From: Psychromonas algicola
Lineage (GTDB): Bacteria; Pseudomonadota; Gammaproteobacteria; Enterobacterales; Psychromonadaceae
DNA length: 64,000 nucleotides
Assembly (NCBI RefSeq): GCF_004378355.1
Contig: NZ_SNUB01000006.1
Span: 62,001 to 126,000 of the forward strand
Direction: 5' to 3'
Part shown: positions 1 to 8,942 of the stretch, in pieces
How the letters are laid out: the number at the start of each line of letters is the position of its first letter
How positions within the stretch are numbered: the stretch's first letter is position 1
Notes under the pieces: generated by a model
Seen by the model: only the letters and a program-made list of their open reading frames with translations
Database searches by the model: none
Told to the model about the DNA's origin: nothing
Program-made: the position numbers and the translations under genes

Positions 1-1
1 G

Positions 2-820
2 ACGGCTCTATTTTCAGCAACATTAGAAGGTAAAGGCTTACGCGAATTTGCAAGAGACGTATTAAAAAACCCAGTGCAACTGACTGCCGAAGTGACGCGT
101 AGAGAAAGTGGTAAGATTTTACAGTATATCCATTTAGCTGATAATCCTGAGCACAAACTGCAATTACTAGCGGCTATTCTGCAACAAGAGCCTGAGCATG
201 AACAAGTACATAAGATGATTGTATTTGTTAAGACTCGTGACCGCCTTGCGCAACTTGTTGCTCAATTAGCAGAATTAAATATTCGCTGTAATTACTTACG
301 TGGAGAAATGGATCAAGAGAAACGTAATCTTTCTCTTCGTCAATTCAAAGAAGGCACCACTAATATATTAATCGCCACCGATGTGGCAGCGCGTGGTATC
401 GATGTTCCTGATATTAGCCATGTTATTAACTATGATATGCCACGCAGTGCAGATGTTTATGTACACCGTATTGGCCGTACAGCTCGTGGTGGTAAAAAAG
501 GCACTGCGATTTCAATTATTGAAGCACATGATATTGATATTCTTTCTAAAGTTGAACGTTATACAGATCAAATATTAAAACGTCGTGTGATCAAAGGGTT
601 ACGTCCTCAAAATAAAGAAGCAAAAGCGAGTGTACGTAAAACTAAAAAGCCGTTAACCAAAAAAGGCAAAGCACGCGAAGAAGAAGTTAAACGACTTCAA
701 AAAGAAAAACGCCAAAAGAAAAAACTCGAAATGGGCAAACAGCGCCATAGAACAATTAAAGCAAAAGGTAAGCCTAATTGGGCGGGTAAAAAGAAAGCTG
801 AAGACGATAAACAAGCTTAA
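2..820 (+). CDS. srmB: ATP-dependent RNA helicase SrmB, C-terminal part (5' end outside window)
   Basis: DEAD-box RNA helicase acting in 50S ribosomal subunit assembly. The reading frame is open from base 2, before the first Met codon at 74, so the gene enters from the left and lacks its N-terminal RecA domain (Q motif, Walker A, DEAD). The visible part begins with the SAT motif (SATLEG), then the second RecA domain with DVAARGIDVPD (motif V) and HRIGRTARGG (motif VI). A Lys/Arg-rich basic tail of about 70 residues follows, as in SrmB. Similarity to E. coli SrmB is clear through the helicase core (GEMDQEKRN, DMPRSADVYVHRIGR). Other DEAD-box paralogues (RhlE, DeaD) fit less well because of the SATLEG region and the short basic tail. 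Confidence 0.9.
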   Translation, partial: TALFSATLEGKGLREFARDVLKNPVQLTAEVTRRESGKILQYIHLADNPEHKLQLLAAILQQEPEHEQVHKMIVFVKTRDRLAQLVAQLAELNIRCNYLRGEMDQEKRNLSLRQFKEGTTNILIATDVAARGIDVPDISHVINYDMPRSADVYVHRIGRTARGGKKGTAISIIEAHDIDILSKVERYTDQILKRRVIKGLRPQNKEAKASVRKTKKPLTKKGKAREEEVKRLQKEKRQKKKLEMGKQRHRTIKAKGKPNWAGKKKAEDDKQA

Positions 821-1061
821 AATAGCAAGCTAATAAATGGTGGCTGGTTTTATTGAACAATGAAACTAGTCACTTTTGACTCACTCTCAATCACTTACTT
901 AAGCGTTACCCACAAAAATAGCATACTTGCATTAACTCAAATTCCCCAACTTCTACTAAAAAATAAGAAGTTAACAACTAAATCACTAAAGAAAGTTATT
1001 TTTCCTCCTGTTATAATAGTTATTATTTATATTTTCATATTGTTACTTGATTAGGCTAGCT

Positions 1062-2591
1062 ATGCGTTTTTCACATCCTTTATTATTGGTTGCTCCAGTT
1101 ATACTCGCCTTATCAGCATGCTCTTCAACGACCTCTAGAATAAAAGAAAACCTTGCCTTTCTTGGTGTTAACTACAAAGCTTATTCACAGGTTTCTGAAG
1201 CAAGTTTCAGAGGCCAGCTTAATTACGATGGTGCTCAAGCTTATTTCAAGTCCTGTGATAGTGAGATTGAATATGAAATCTCTGATAATGAAGAGCTCTA
1301 TGATATATATGACACCATCATCGATGCTCAAGATGAAGAAGATCCTGTCTATATCGAGTTTTCGGGGGAAGTAAACTTTCCAGATCACTACAACTCAGAT
1401 TCACCTATTGTGATTGATGTTGAAAGAGTGCATCACATGGCTGCGAAAAAGATATCTCTGCAATGTGCAAAAGCAATTGATACCTTTGATTTCAAAGCAA
1501 AAGGCAATGACCCTTACTGGCGAATCAATGCTCATGAGCAAACGTTATTTTTTGCAAACAAAGCGAGCAATGAGTCCTATCAATTAGATAAGATTGAACT
1601 TAGTACAAGTAGCGTCAATTACTTAAAAGGTGTTAATGATAAAGGCGAGCAACTCTTCCTTGAAATAACACCAGAGCACTGTTACATGCTCGACAATCAA
1701 GAATACTGGGGATTCCGTACGCAAATTAATAGTATTTATGGCGAATTTAATGGATGTGGTGAATCAGGACATTTAAGTAATGTGGCTTTGTTTAAAGGCG
1801 AATATGTTAATCAATCGCAAGCTATTAAGTTAACGCTAAAGCAAGATCATACTCTTAAATACCAACAAACAACGGATGGACAGCTAAGCGAAAAGACAGG
1901 TTTTTGGAAAAGTAACACAGAAGAAACCGTTGTACTTATGTTAACCAATGAAAACACTAAAATGATACAAGAAGAGCTGATATTAACTCGTGATGGCGAC
2001 AAGTTAGTGACTCACCAAGTCAATCAAGATAATGCTGTTACTGAATTTGATCAGGCATTGGTATTCAAGAAACAAGACGCTCAACAAACCGACTTGGATG
2101 ATCAACACAATATTCAAATCAAACGTCAATTCACAGCTGAACTTATTAACCCAGAACAAAGCATTGATTTAGAAGTTAAAGCAGCACTTAAAAAATACTT
2201 TAAAATTCATAGAACTGATCCTAAAGAAACTCAATTTAATTCTGTTCGCTTTGATTTAAACGGTGATGGGCGCGATGATGCGATTGCTCTTTTAGATTGG
2301 TGTGCAGGTGATCAATGTGAAATGATCATTTTTGAAGCAACCGATGATGGATTGAATTTTTCAAGCCGAGTATCACGCATTCAAGCACCTATTATCGTTA
2401 GCGAAAACCGACACTTTTCATGGCAAAGTTTAATGGTTGAAAGTGATAACAGCTGCTTTTTACTTGATTTTGATGGCCTTAGCTATCCATTACATATTCG
2501 CGATGCAGTGGATATAAAAAAGATTGAAAACTCTTCAGAAGTGACTTTGTTCTCCAGTGGCAAACCAGCTCATTGGTTCTTAATCAAATAA
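1062..2591 (+). CDS. putative outer-membrane lipoprotein of composite architecture, function unknown
   Basis: A 509-residue predicted lipoprotein. I place the start at ATG 1062 rather than the upstream TTG 1047 because it gives a compact signal peptide ending in the lipobox LSAC. After the Cys there appear to be several parts. Residues ~25-140 have a pair of Cys in an acidic context. Residues ~145-245 contain GNDPYW and a later Cys/GC pair, recalling the HslJ/COG3650-type fold. Residues ~245-330 resemble the NlpE N-terminal barrel (GEY, alternating hydrophobics, a GFW turn). The C-terminal ~140 residues contain DLNGDGRDD, a Ca-binding-like loop of FG-GAP/EF-hand type. The domain assignments are inferences from motif shape. 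Gene order (srmB before, convergent dacB after) gives no functional clue. Function is not recognised. Confidence 0.75.
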   Translation: MRFSHPLLLVAPVILALSACSSTTSRIKENLAFLGVNYKAYSQVSEASFRGQLNYDGAQAYFKSCDSEIEYEISDNEELYDIYDTIIDAQDEEDPVYIEFSGEVNFPDHYNSDSPIVIDVERVHHMAAKKISLQCAKAIDTFDFKAKGNDPYWRINAHEQTLFFANKASNESYQLDKIELSTSSVNYLKGVNDKGEQLFLEITPEHCYMLDNQEYWGFRTQINSIYGEFNGCGESGHLSNVALFKGEYVNQSQAIKLTLKQDHTLKYQQTTDGQLSEKTGFWKSNTEETVVLMLTNENTKMIQEELILTRDGDKLVTHQVNQDNAVTEFDQALVFKKQDAQQTDLDDQHNIQIKRQFTAELINPEQSIDLEVKAALKKYFKIHRTDPKETQFNSVRFDLNGDGRDDAIALLDWCAGDQCEMIIFEATDDGLNFSSRVSRIQAPIIVSENRHFSWQSLMVESDNSCFLLDFDGLSYPLHIRDAVDIKKIENSSEVTLFSSGKPAHWFLIK

Positions 2592-2603
2592 GGTTTAAAT
2601 CCA

Positions 2604-4061
2604 TTAACCTTTCGATTTGAAATTATATATTTTATTAAAAAACGCTTTTTCAAATAAATACAATGAGGCTTCAGGATCTCTAGGAATATCTGCGTCAATC
2701 GAACTATTTTGTTTATTGTATCCATTGATCATTAATACAAATAACTTATCACCGTAACGACTTTTAACCACTCCGACCAAGTTAGCCACCCCTTTTAATG
2801 ACCCCGTTTTAGCAATCACTTTGCCTTTGAGTTTTTTCGCATTGACCCCTTTATGGTACTTCAAGGTACCATCCACACCAGAGATGGAGAATGTGTCCAA
2901 TAGTCTTAATTGCTTATCATGCGCGTAAACAAACTGCATCACAGACATAAATAACTCTGCACTCATCAAGTTGTGACGAGATAAGCCAGAGCCGTCAGCA
3001 ATATAAGCATTTTCAAGATCCAAGCCTTTTGCTTTTAAAATAGCTTTAACTGCTTTAGTTCCATTTCTAAAGTTACCTTGCTGCTTGAAATAGCGCCCGC
3101 CCATGGTTTTAAATAAACTATCAGCAATCAAGTTATCAGACTCTTTCATCATCACATTTAATAATTCATCTAACTCTGGTGATTGATGTGACACTAAAAC
3201 CGATTGGTAAGACTTCCCTCTTACCTTATTATCAACAAGCACTTTACCAGTTAGCTTAATGCCTAAGTTTTTTAATTCATCAGCAACAATTTGTTGTGCA
3301 TAGGTTTCAGGATCATTCACCGCAAAAGCCAGTGGCAGCGGTCGTTTACGAGGCAACATACAACCTAAAAGATGGTAAGTATTATGACTATTTCGAGTTA
3401 CTTCTAAAGCGCAAAACTGCTTCTCTTTTTGCTCTTTTGATACCACGGCGACTTGGCTGGTAATATCGACAGGTTCATATTGTGGAATAAATAGAGTCGC
3501 TTGCTTATCATCTTTATTCGCTAAGCTTAAATTTCCTAATACACAATTTCGATTAACCACAATAGCGTTCGAAGGAGCGGTATAACAGACACCTAAATCA
3601 TTCCAAGCTTGTCCATCACTCCATTGGTAGCCATTAAAATGGCTATTATTTAGCAGCACATTCCCTTGTATCTTTCTAATACCTAAATGCTTTAAACTTT
3701 GCAGCATTTCTCTAATATTTTTTCGGGTAAAGGTCGGGTCGCCAGTAAAGTAGAAACTTAAATCACCTGAGAAGCCCCCTTTTTTAATAAACCTTCTATT
3801 GCCTTCGATGGTGGTTTGGTAACGATAGTTTTTACCTAAATAAAGCTTAGCGGCCGTGGCGGTCAACAGCTTTTGCACACTGGCAGGAGTTCTTAAGGTT
3901 TCTTCTTGATAATTTGCAATAAGATCTTTTTGTTTCGCATCAACCACTAAGTAAGAAACCTGTGTTCCTTTAGGTAATAAGGGCTGTAATTCTTCCCACT
4001 GTTTAGCAACAGCATTTGAACAAAGGAAACTTATTACTAACAAACCACACACTTTTAGCAT
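2604..4061 (-). CDS. dacB: D-alanyl-D-alanine carboxypeptidase/endopeptidase (PBP4)
   Basis: Periplasmic class C low-molecular-weight penicillin-binding protein that cleaves D-Ala-D-Ala termini and cross-links of peptidoglycan. 485 residues with a signal peptide (cleavage near AVA-K). The three active-site motifs are present: SVQK (Ser61, Lys64), SDN (within MMKESDNLIADS), and KTG (AKTGSLKG). Between motif 1 and SDN is the long insertion typical of PBP4 (S13 peptidase family), with two or more Cys. Length matches E. coli PBP4 (477). It is convergent with the upstream lipoprotein gene, with 12 bp between stop codons. Confidence 0.95.
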   Translation of the reverse strand: MLKVCGLLVISFLCSNAVAKQWEELQPLLPKGTQVSYLVVDAKQKDLIANYQEETLRTPASVQKLLTATAAKLYLGKNYRYQTTIEGNRRFIKKGGFSGDLSFYFTGDPTFTRKNIREMLQSLKHLGIRKIQGNVLLNNSHFNGYQWSDGQAWNDLGVCYTAPSNAIVVNRNCVLGNLSLANKDDKQATLFIPQYEPVDITSQVAVVSKEQKEKQFCALEVTRNSHNTYHLLGCMLPRKRPLPLAFAVNDPETYAQQIVADELKNLGIKLTGKVLVDNKVRGKSYQSVLVSHQSPELDELLNVMMKESDNLIADSLFKTMGGRYFKQQGNFRNGTKAVKAILKAKGLDLENAYIADGSGLSRHNLMSAELFMSVMQFVYAHDKQLRLLDTFSISGVDGTLKYHKGVNAKKLKGKVIAKTGSLKGVANLVGVVKSRYGDKLFVLMINGYNKQNSSIDADIPRDPEASLYLFEKAFFNKIYNFKSKG

Positions 4062-4180
4062 CGTTACTCACTCACAAAGAAATCTATTTTTAGAATAACC
4101 TTTATTATCAATAAACCCAATCCATGTTGTTAATATTTAGCGTTTAAATAAGGATAAATAGCAACAAATGGAATTGATAG

Positions 4181-4189
4181 TGATATAAT
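4181..4189 (+). promoter_or_regulatory. extended -10 promoter of pyrBI
   Basis: The sequence TGATATAAT is a consensus extended -10 element (TGnTATAAT); no good -35 lies 16-18 bp upstream. Transcription would start near 4196, giving a leader of only about 55 nt before pyrB. That leaves no room for a pyrL-type leader peptide and terminator as in E. coli. A five-codon frame (ATG 4237, stop TGA overlapping the pyrB ATG) sits in the leader and may be incidental. Confidence 0.55.
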
Positions 4190-4250
4190 TTTATTTATTA
4201 TCAGCTTCACTTATCCCGACAACTTTGTTTGATAACATGAGTGTAATAAA

Positions 4251-5186
4251 ATGAACAATCCGCTATACCAAAAAAATATTATTTCCATTCCTGATTTATC
4301 CCGTTCAGACCTAGAATTAATCTTACAAACAGCCCAATCTTTAAAGAAAACACCACAACCTGAATTGTTAAAAAACAAGGTAGTTGCAAGTTGTTTTTTT
4401 GAAGCTTCTACGCGTACTCGTTTATCCTTTGAAACAGCGGTACAGCGTTTAGGTGGCAGCGTGATTGGTTTTGATAGTGGCGGCAACACTTCATTAGCAC
4501 AAAAAGGCGAAACATTAGCCGACTCGGTCAAGGTTATTTCTTCTTATGCCGATGCATTTTTTATGCGTCACCCACAGGAAGGCGCTGCACGATTAGCCTC
4601 AGAATTTACTTCAATCCCTGTTATCAATGGCGGAGATGGCTCCAACCAGCACCCTACTCAAACTTTATTAGATTTGTTTACCATTTATGAAACGCAATCA
4701 AGATTAGATAACTTAAATATCGCCTTTGTAGGTGATTTAAAATATGGTCGTACTGTGCATTCGCTGGCACAAGCATTATCACTGTTTAACTGTAACTTTT
4801 ATTTTATTTCGCCAGAAGCTTTGGCAATGCCAGATTACATTACAGAAGAATTGAATGAACGTGGTATTAACTTCTCATTGCATAACAGTATTGAAGAAGT
4901 GGTTGATGATTTAGATATTTTGTACATGACTCGTGTTCAAAAGGAACGTTTTGATGAAACTGAATATCAGCACATGAAATCTGCTTTCCTACTTAATGCT
5001 GGGATGCTCAGTAATGCTAAAGTGAATCTTAAAGTTTTACACCCACTGCCACGTATTGATGAAATAGATATCGATGTAGATGACACGCCTTATGCGTATT
5101 ATTTCCAACAGGCACAAAATGGTGTCTTTGCTCGCCAAGCATTACTCGCTTTATTATTAACCAATCATTTTCAAGCAAACGCTTAA
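4251..5186 (+). CDS. pyrB: aspartate carbamoyltransferase catalytic subunit
   Basis: Catalyses carbamoyl phosphate + L-aspartate to N-carbamoyl-L-aspartate, the committed step of pyrimidine synthesis. 311 residues, the same length as E. coli PyrB. The carbamoyl-phosphate-binding motif STRTR is at residues 53-57, the catalytic loop Lys at 85 (SLAQKGE), HPTQ ([10 protein letters not shown]) in mid-protein, and the aspartate-binding HPLPR near the C-terminus. It is followed after 6 bp by pyrI, so the two subunits are co-transcribed to form the c6r6 holoenzyme. The start at 4251 matches the E. coli N-terminus; the ribosome-binding site is weak. Confidence 0.97.
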   Translation: MNNPLYQKNIISIPDLSRSDLELILQTAQSLKKTPQPELLKNKVVASCFFEASTRTRLSFETAVQRLGGSVIGFDSGGNTSLAQKGETLADSVKVISSYADAFFMRHPQEGAARLASEFTSIPVINGGDGSNQHPTQTLLDLFTIYETQSRLDNLNIAFVGDLKYGRTVHSLAQALSLFNCNFYFISPEALAMPDYITEELNERGINFSLHNSIEEVVDDLDILYMTRVQKERFDETEYQHMKSAFLLNAGMLSNAKVNLKVLHPLPRIDEIDIDVDDTPYAYYFQQAQNGVFARQALLALLLTNHFQANA

Positions 5187-5192
5187 GGTTTT

Positions 5193-5651
5193 ATGATGCA
5201 AAAGAAATTACAAGTAGAAGCCATTGAACACGGTTCAGTAATTGACCATATTCCAGCTCAACAGGGAGTGAAAATTTTAAAGTTTTTTAAATTCACTCAA
5301 ACTAAAGAGAAAATCACCATAGGTCTCAACCTAGCTACGCATAATGGTGAAGGTAAAGACTTGATCAAGATTGAAAATACTTTTTTTAATGATCAGCAAG
5401 CGAATCAATTGGCATTATTTGCACCTAATGCAACCATTAATCAAATTAAAGACTTTAAAGTAGTTAATAAATTCCAAGTACAATTACCGAGTTCATTTAT
5501 CGGCGTATTGGTATGCCCGAATAGCAATTGTATTAGCCATAATGAACCCGTTAATACACGCTTTTATGTACACCAAAAAAATAGCTTAAAATTGAAATGT
5601 CATTACTGTGAAAAATCTTTTGAGCGCAGTACCTTTGATGAATTAGATTAA
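5193..5651 (+). CDS. pyrI: aspartate carbamoyltransferase regulatory subunit
   Basis: Allosteric subunit binding CTP/UTP (inhibition) and ATP (activation). 152 residues; the N-terminal nucleotide-binding domain includes [18 protein letters not shown] and ITIGLNL, as in E. coli PyrI. The C-terminal zinc domain has all four Cys ligands (CPNSNC and CHYC) that hold the regulatory and catalytic chains together. Two adjacent ATG codons at 5193 and 5196 are possible starts. It is the second gene of the pyrBI operon. Confidence 0.97.
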   Translation: MMQKKLQVEAIEHGSVIDHIPAQQGVKILKFFKFTQTKEKITIGLNLATHNGEGKDLIKIENTFFNDQQANQLALFAPNATINQIKDFKVVNKFQVQLPSSFIGVLVCPNSNCISHNEPVNTRFYVHQKNSLKLKCHYCEKSFERSTFDELD

Positions 5652-5695
5652 TAAAATTCTTAGTCTAATTTTCAAAAAATTTCCAGAGAATAAGA

Positions 5696-5723
5696 TTGAA
5701 ATAGCATCTGTTAAGTTTATACT
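5696..5723 (+). promoter_or_regulatory. sigma70-type promoter of rraA
   Basis: TTGAAA (5696-5701), a 16-bp spacer, then TATACT (5718-5723). A start near 5730 gives a leader of about 28 nt to rraA. No pyrI terminator is obvious between 5652 and 5695. Confidence 0.6.
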
Positions 5724-5757
5724 GAATTTAACTTCATCATAAAAAGTGAGCATGAAC

Positions 5758-6273
5758 ATGCAATACAATACTTCTGTCCTATGTGATATCTACGCAGATA
5801 CAATTGACGTAGCAGAACCATTACTAACTAACTTTGGCGGTCGCACCTCCTTTGCGGGTGAAGTCGTTACAGTTAAGTGTTTTGAATCTGTTGGTTTAAT
5901 TTATAAAGCACTAGAAGAAAATGGTGCAGGTAAAGTATTACTGATTGATGGCGGTGGTTCATTACGCCGAGCTTTAATCAATGCGCATATCGCAGAACTA
6001 GCTGTTGAAAACGACTGGGAAGGTATTGTCGTTAATGGCTGTGTTCGTGAAATAGACACACTTGAAGAATTAGATATTGGCATTCAAGCAATTACAGCAA
6101 TGCCTGTAGGTGCTGATGATAACGATATTGGTGAAACCGATGTTCCCGTTAACTTTGCTGGCGTGACATTTTTACCTGAAGATTTCTTATATGCTGATAG
6201 CACAGGTATTATTATCTCTCCCGAGCCATTGGTGCTTGATGATGAAGATGCTGACGAAGAAGATGTATTTTAA
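5758..6273 (+). CDS. rraA: regulator of RNase E activity RraA
   Basis: RraA binds RNase E and DEAD-box helicases and inhibits mRNA decay. I place the start at ATG 5758 because [12 protein letters not shown] aligns directly with the E. coli N-terminus and the purine-rich AAGTGAG lies about 8 nt upstream; starts at 5746 or 5752 would hide it. That gives 171 residues against 161 in E. coli. The conserved core is present ([46 protein letters not shown]). The C-terminus carries an extra acidic tail of about ten residues rich in Asp and Glu. Divergence from aldolase-type paralogues is clear from the proteobacterial RraA signature. Confidence 0.93.
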   Translation: MQYNTSVLCDIYADTIDVAEPLLTNFGGRTSFAGEVVTVKCFESVGLIYKALEENGAGKVLLIDGGGSLRRALINAHIAELAVENDWEGIVVNGCVREIDTLEELDIGIQAITAMPVGADDNDIGETDVPVNFAGVTFLPEDFLYADSTGIIISPEPLVLDDEDADEEDVF

Positions 6274-6320
6274 TAAAACGCTCTCATTATCGTCATTACG
6301 TTAAGCAAACACCAGATAGC

Positions 6321-6348
6321 AAAAAGCCCAATTTAATTGGGCTTTTTT
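6321..6348. terminator. bidirectional intrinsic terminator between rraA and zapB
   Basis: AGCCCAAT-TTA-ATTGGGCT stem-loop with T6 on the plus side and A5 on the other side, placed between the convergent rraA and zapB genes. Confidence 0.85.
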
Positions 6349-6372
6349 AATGCAGTATTGTTTACAATAATT

Positions 6373-6606
6373 TTAATCGATATTTTCTTCAGTTTCTTCG
6401 ATCTTACCTAATAATGCACTCAAACGTTCTTGCCATTGTTTGTGCTCTGTATTCAGACGAATATTCTCAGATTGTAACTGCTCGGTTTTATTTGATAAGT
6501 TAACTTTGTCTTCTTTAAGCTCTTCTACTTCCATTTGCAATAATGCAATTGTCTCTACAGCTTGGTTGATTTTATTTTCTAATTTCTCTAATAGCTCGAA
6601 TGTCAT
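6373..6606 (-). CDS. zapB: cell division protein ZapB
   Basis: Small coiled-coil factor that assembles at the division ring through ZapA/FtsZ and links it to the Ter region via MatP. 77 residues, almost entirely a heptad-rich coiled coil. The N-terminal [18 protein letters not shown] and the C-terminal [14 protein letters not shown] match E. coli ZapB (81 aa). It lies convergent to rraA, the same neighbourhood as in E. coli (rraA-zapB). Confidence 0.93.
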   Translation of the reverse strand: MTFELLEKLENKINQAVETIALLQMEVEELKEDKVNLSNKTEQLQSENIRLNTEHKQWQERLSALLGKIEETEENID

Positions 6607-6795
6607 TTAAATGCCCTTAATACAAAATACACATAGTTAACTGGAATGGCACGAGAATAAGCATTCTAGAGCGCTTATTCAACCTTTGTTTTTAGTTTTT
6701 AAGAAAAAAGAGTTAAATCGCCTTTAAACTGCCACCATGTTAATCTAAACATGAATAACAAGCACAATAATAATTTTTATTTTTTAAGGAGCAAA

Positions 6796-7020
6796 ATGTC
6801 AAAAGAACTAAAAATAGGTAAATATAAGCACTATAAAGGTAATTTTTATCAGGTGGAAGATATCGCAACGCATAGTGAAACAGAAGAAAAAATGGTTGTT
6901 TACCGCCCTTTATATGGTGAAGGTGCTTTATGGGTAAGGCCACTAACTATGTTTTTGGAAGAAGTTGAAATAGAAGGAAAGAGTCAAGCACGCTTTGCTT
7001 ATGTTGACTCAGAAGATTAA
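6796..7020 (+). CDS. DUF1653 family protein
   Basis: A 74-residue protein with the DUF1653 pattern: GKYKHYKGNFYQVEDIA, HSETEEKMVVYRPLYGEG, LWVRPLTMFLEEVE. I chose ATG 6796 because AAGGAGC precedes it by about 4 nt and the family motif begins immediately after; the frame is open upstream to 6751 but those residues look like leader. DUF1653 proteins are small cytoplasmic beta-rich domains of unknown role. No operon partner: convergent with cysE, divergent from zapB. Confidence 0.88.
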   Translation: MSKELKIGKYKHYKGNFYQVEDIATHSETEEKMVVYRPLYGEGALWVRPLTMFLEEVEIEGKSQARFAYVDSED

Positions 7021-7046
7021 AGCAAAACCTTTATAGGTTTTGCTCC
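7021..7046. terminator. convergent terminator hairpin between DUF1653 gene and cysE
   Basis: AGCAAAACCT-ttat-AGGTTTTGCT, a perfect 10-bp stem. On the minus strand it is followed by TTTAATCTT and it overlaps the cysE stop codon. The plus side has no T-run, so it more likely serves cysE. Confidence 0.55.
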
Positions 7047-7810
7047 ATAGACATCGATGGCATATCGCATGATGGTCTTCCAACAATCTTAGCAGGTACG
7101 CCTGCTACGGTTGTATGCGCAGGCACAGCCTCTAGCACAACACTACCTGCACCGATTTTAGCACCAACACCAATTTCTATATTACCTAATACTTTTGCAC
7201 CCGCACCAATCATAACACCTTGGCGAATCTTAGGATGACGATCACCACATTCTTTACCCGTACCCCCTAATGTCACGCCCTGTAATAACGAAACATTATC
7301 CTCAATCACAGCCGTTTCACCGATAACAACACCAGTCGCATGGTCAAACATAATACCTTTACCGATAGTAGCAGCTGGATGTACATCAACACCAAAAATA
7401 ACCGAGCTACGGTTTTGCAAATATAAAGCTAATGCCACACGCTCCTGTTGCCATAACCAATGTGCAACACGATGTATTTGAATAGCATGAAAGCCTTTTA
7501 AATATAAAAGAGGAATTGAATATTCTTCAACCGCAGGGTCACGCTCTTGGACGGCAATAATATCAGCCATTGCGCTCTCTAACAGTGTTGGATCACTTGA
7601 AAAAGCATCGTCAATCACTTCACGAACAAGAATAGCTGGCATAGTGCTGCTATCTAAACGGTTAGCGAGTTGGTAACTTAACGCTGAAGCTAAGTCTTTA
7701 TGGTTTAAAATCGTTGAATAAAAAAAGCTTGCTAAAATAGGTTCATTGGCAGAGCTTGTCCACGCCTCTTCTCGTATTTTATCCCACAATTTTTTTGCCA
7801 TCACTTCCAT
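7031..7810 (-). CDS. cysE: serine O-acetyltransferase
   Basis: Transfers acetyl from acetyl-CoA to L-serine, giving O-acetylserine for cysteine synthesis. 259 residues: an N-terminal helical SATase domain (~1-135, with SALSYQLANRL) followed by a left-handed beta-helix of hexapeptide repeats (~140-240). Catalytic-region motifs are present: DVHPAATIGKGIMFDHATG, the active-site His in GDRHPKI, and GAGAKVLGNIEIG. The C-terminus ends in Met-Glu-Gln-Asn-Leu rather than the usual C-terminal Ile that docks into CysK, so cysteine-synthase complex formation is uncertain. A second Met four codons in is an alternative start. Confidence 0.96.
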   Translation of the reverse strand: MEVMAKKLWDKIREEAWTSSANEPILASFFYSTILNHKDLASALSYQLANRLDSSTMPAILVREVIDDAFSSDPTLLESAMADIIAVQERDPAVEEYSIPLLYLKGFHAIQIHRVAHWLWQQERVALALYLQNRSSVIFGVDVHPAATIGKGIMFDHATGVVIGETAVIEDNVSLLQGVTLGGTGKECGDRHPKIRQGVMIGAGAKVLGNIEIGVGAKIGAGSVVLEAVPAHTTVAGVPAKIVGRPSCDMPSMSMEQNL

Positions 7811-7832
7811 GTACTAACCCTTACTGACAAAC

Positions 7833-8783
7833 TTATGTTGTCTCTAAATTTATTTTATTATTACGATTTTCTTCTGGTACGACTGAGATAGGATCAAGAT
7901 GGATCAAAATATCAGACTCAGGGAAAGCTTTTAATAAAGCGAATTCAAGTTCATCTGCTTTATCATGTGCCGCAAGCAAGGTTTGATCGTCATCTAGCTC
8001 TAAATGTAGCTGAATAAACTTAACATAACCCGACGAACGGGTTCTTAGACCATGCACACCATGGACACCATCAATATCATAAGCAAGCTTAAGCACAAGA
8101 TCTTCATCTTCTTTCGGCAATTTTTTATCCATTAACGCATCAACAGATTGTTTACCTATTTCCCATGCACCATGCAAAATATATAAACTAATTGCAATGG
8201 CAAAGGCCCCATCAGCCCAGCCCCAGCCATAACCGGCCAACATAATAGCGAATAATACAGCAGCATTCATCACAATATCAGTACGATAATGCAATGAATC
8301 CGCTTTAATCGCGACGCTATTTGTTTTCTTAACGACATAGGCTTGAAATAACACTAACAAAATAGTGATAAGTACCGAGAACAACATTACGCCAATACCG
8401 ACATTACTAGCTGTAATAGTATTCCCATTTATTAAAGCAGAAATACCATTAAACATAAGAAATACAGCTGAGCCTGAAATAAAGGCAGCCTGCGCTAAAC
8501 CGGCTAAGCTTTCAGCTTTACCGTGACCAAAACGGTGCTCTTTATCCGCAGGTTGTATCGCAACTTTGATAGCAAATAAATTAATGATGGAAGCACAAAC
8601 ATCCACTAAAGAATCAGTTAAAGCAGCAAGGATACTTGAGGAGCCAGTCATTATCCACGCAATAAGCTTAACCATAATTAATAAAGAGGCTGCAATAATA
8701 GCAGCCTGACCAGCACGTTTAACTAAATGTCCGTATTGCTCTGCTTGCGTCGATTCATTCACTGTAAAATATCCATAAATCAA
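7833..8783 (-). CDS. fieF: cation diffusion facilitator, ferrous-iron efflux pump FieF-type
   Basis: Inner-membrane CDF antiporter exporting Fe2+/Zn2+ in exchange for protons. 316 residues with six predicted membrane helices followed by a cytoplasmic metal-binding domain. Metal-site residues are visible: DSLVD in TM2, the HRFGHGKAESLAGL loop, HYRTD in TM5, and cytoplasmic His in VHGVHGLRTR and HLDP. Alignment to E. coli FieF (300 aa) runs end to end, with a slightly longer N-terminus. It lies 22 bp downstream of the cysE start region on the same strand with its own start; no functional link is evident. Confidence 0.93.
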   Translation of the reverse strand: MIYGYFTVNESTQAEQYGHLVKRAGQAAIIAASLLIMVKLIAWIMTGSSSILAALTDSLVDVCASIINLFAIKVAIQPADKEHRFGHGKAESLAGLAQAAFISGSAVFLMFNGISALINGNTITASNVGIGVMLFSVLITILLVLFQAYVVKKTNSVAIKADSLHYRTDIVMNAAVLFAIMLAGYGWGWADGAFAIAISLYILHGAWEIGKQSVDALMDKKLPKEDEDLVLKLAYDIDGVHGVHGLRTRSSGYVKFIQLHLELDDDQTLLAAHDKADELEFALLKAFPESDILIHLDPISVVPEENRNNKINLETT

Positions 8784-8942
8784 ATAACCCAGAAGATTTA
8801 ATTCGCCATTATAACCTGTTTATTCACTTTCATCACCTGATCAAAAAATATCGTTTTTAAGCATCACCGCATATCAATAAGCTTAAAATATCGCTACCAT
8901 ACTTAGCATTAAACCATTCACCATTAACAATAGAGTTCAAAC

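Noticed and set aside
860-1054. 64-codon frame between srmB and the lipoprotein gene
   Set aside because: No Shine-Dalgarno, overlaps the start region of the next gene, and its hydrophobic C-terminus comes from AT-rich sequence; nothing recognisable.
1185-1388. Minus-strand frame inside the lipoprotein gene
   Set aside because: Entirely antisense to a well-supported gene; no family motif or ribosome-binding site.
4062-4250. pyrL-type leader peptide and attenuator
   Set aside because: No suitable frame, no terminator hairpin, and the probable start leaves only about 55 nt.
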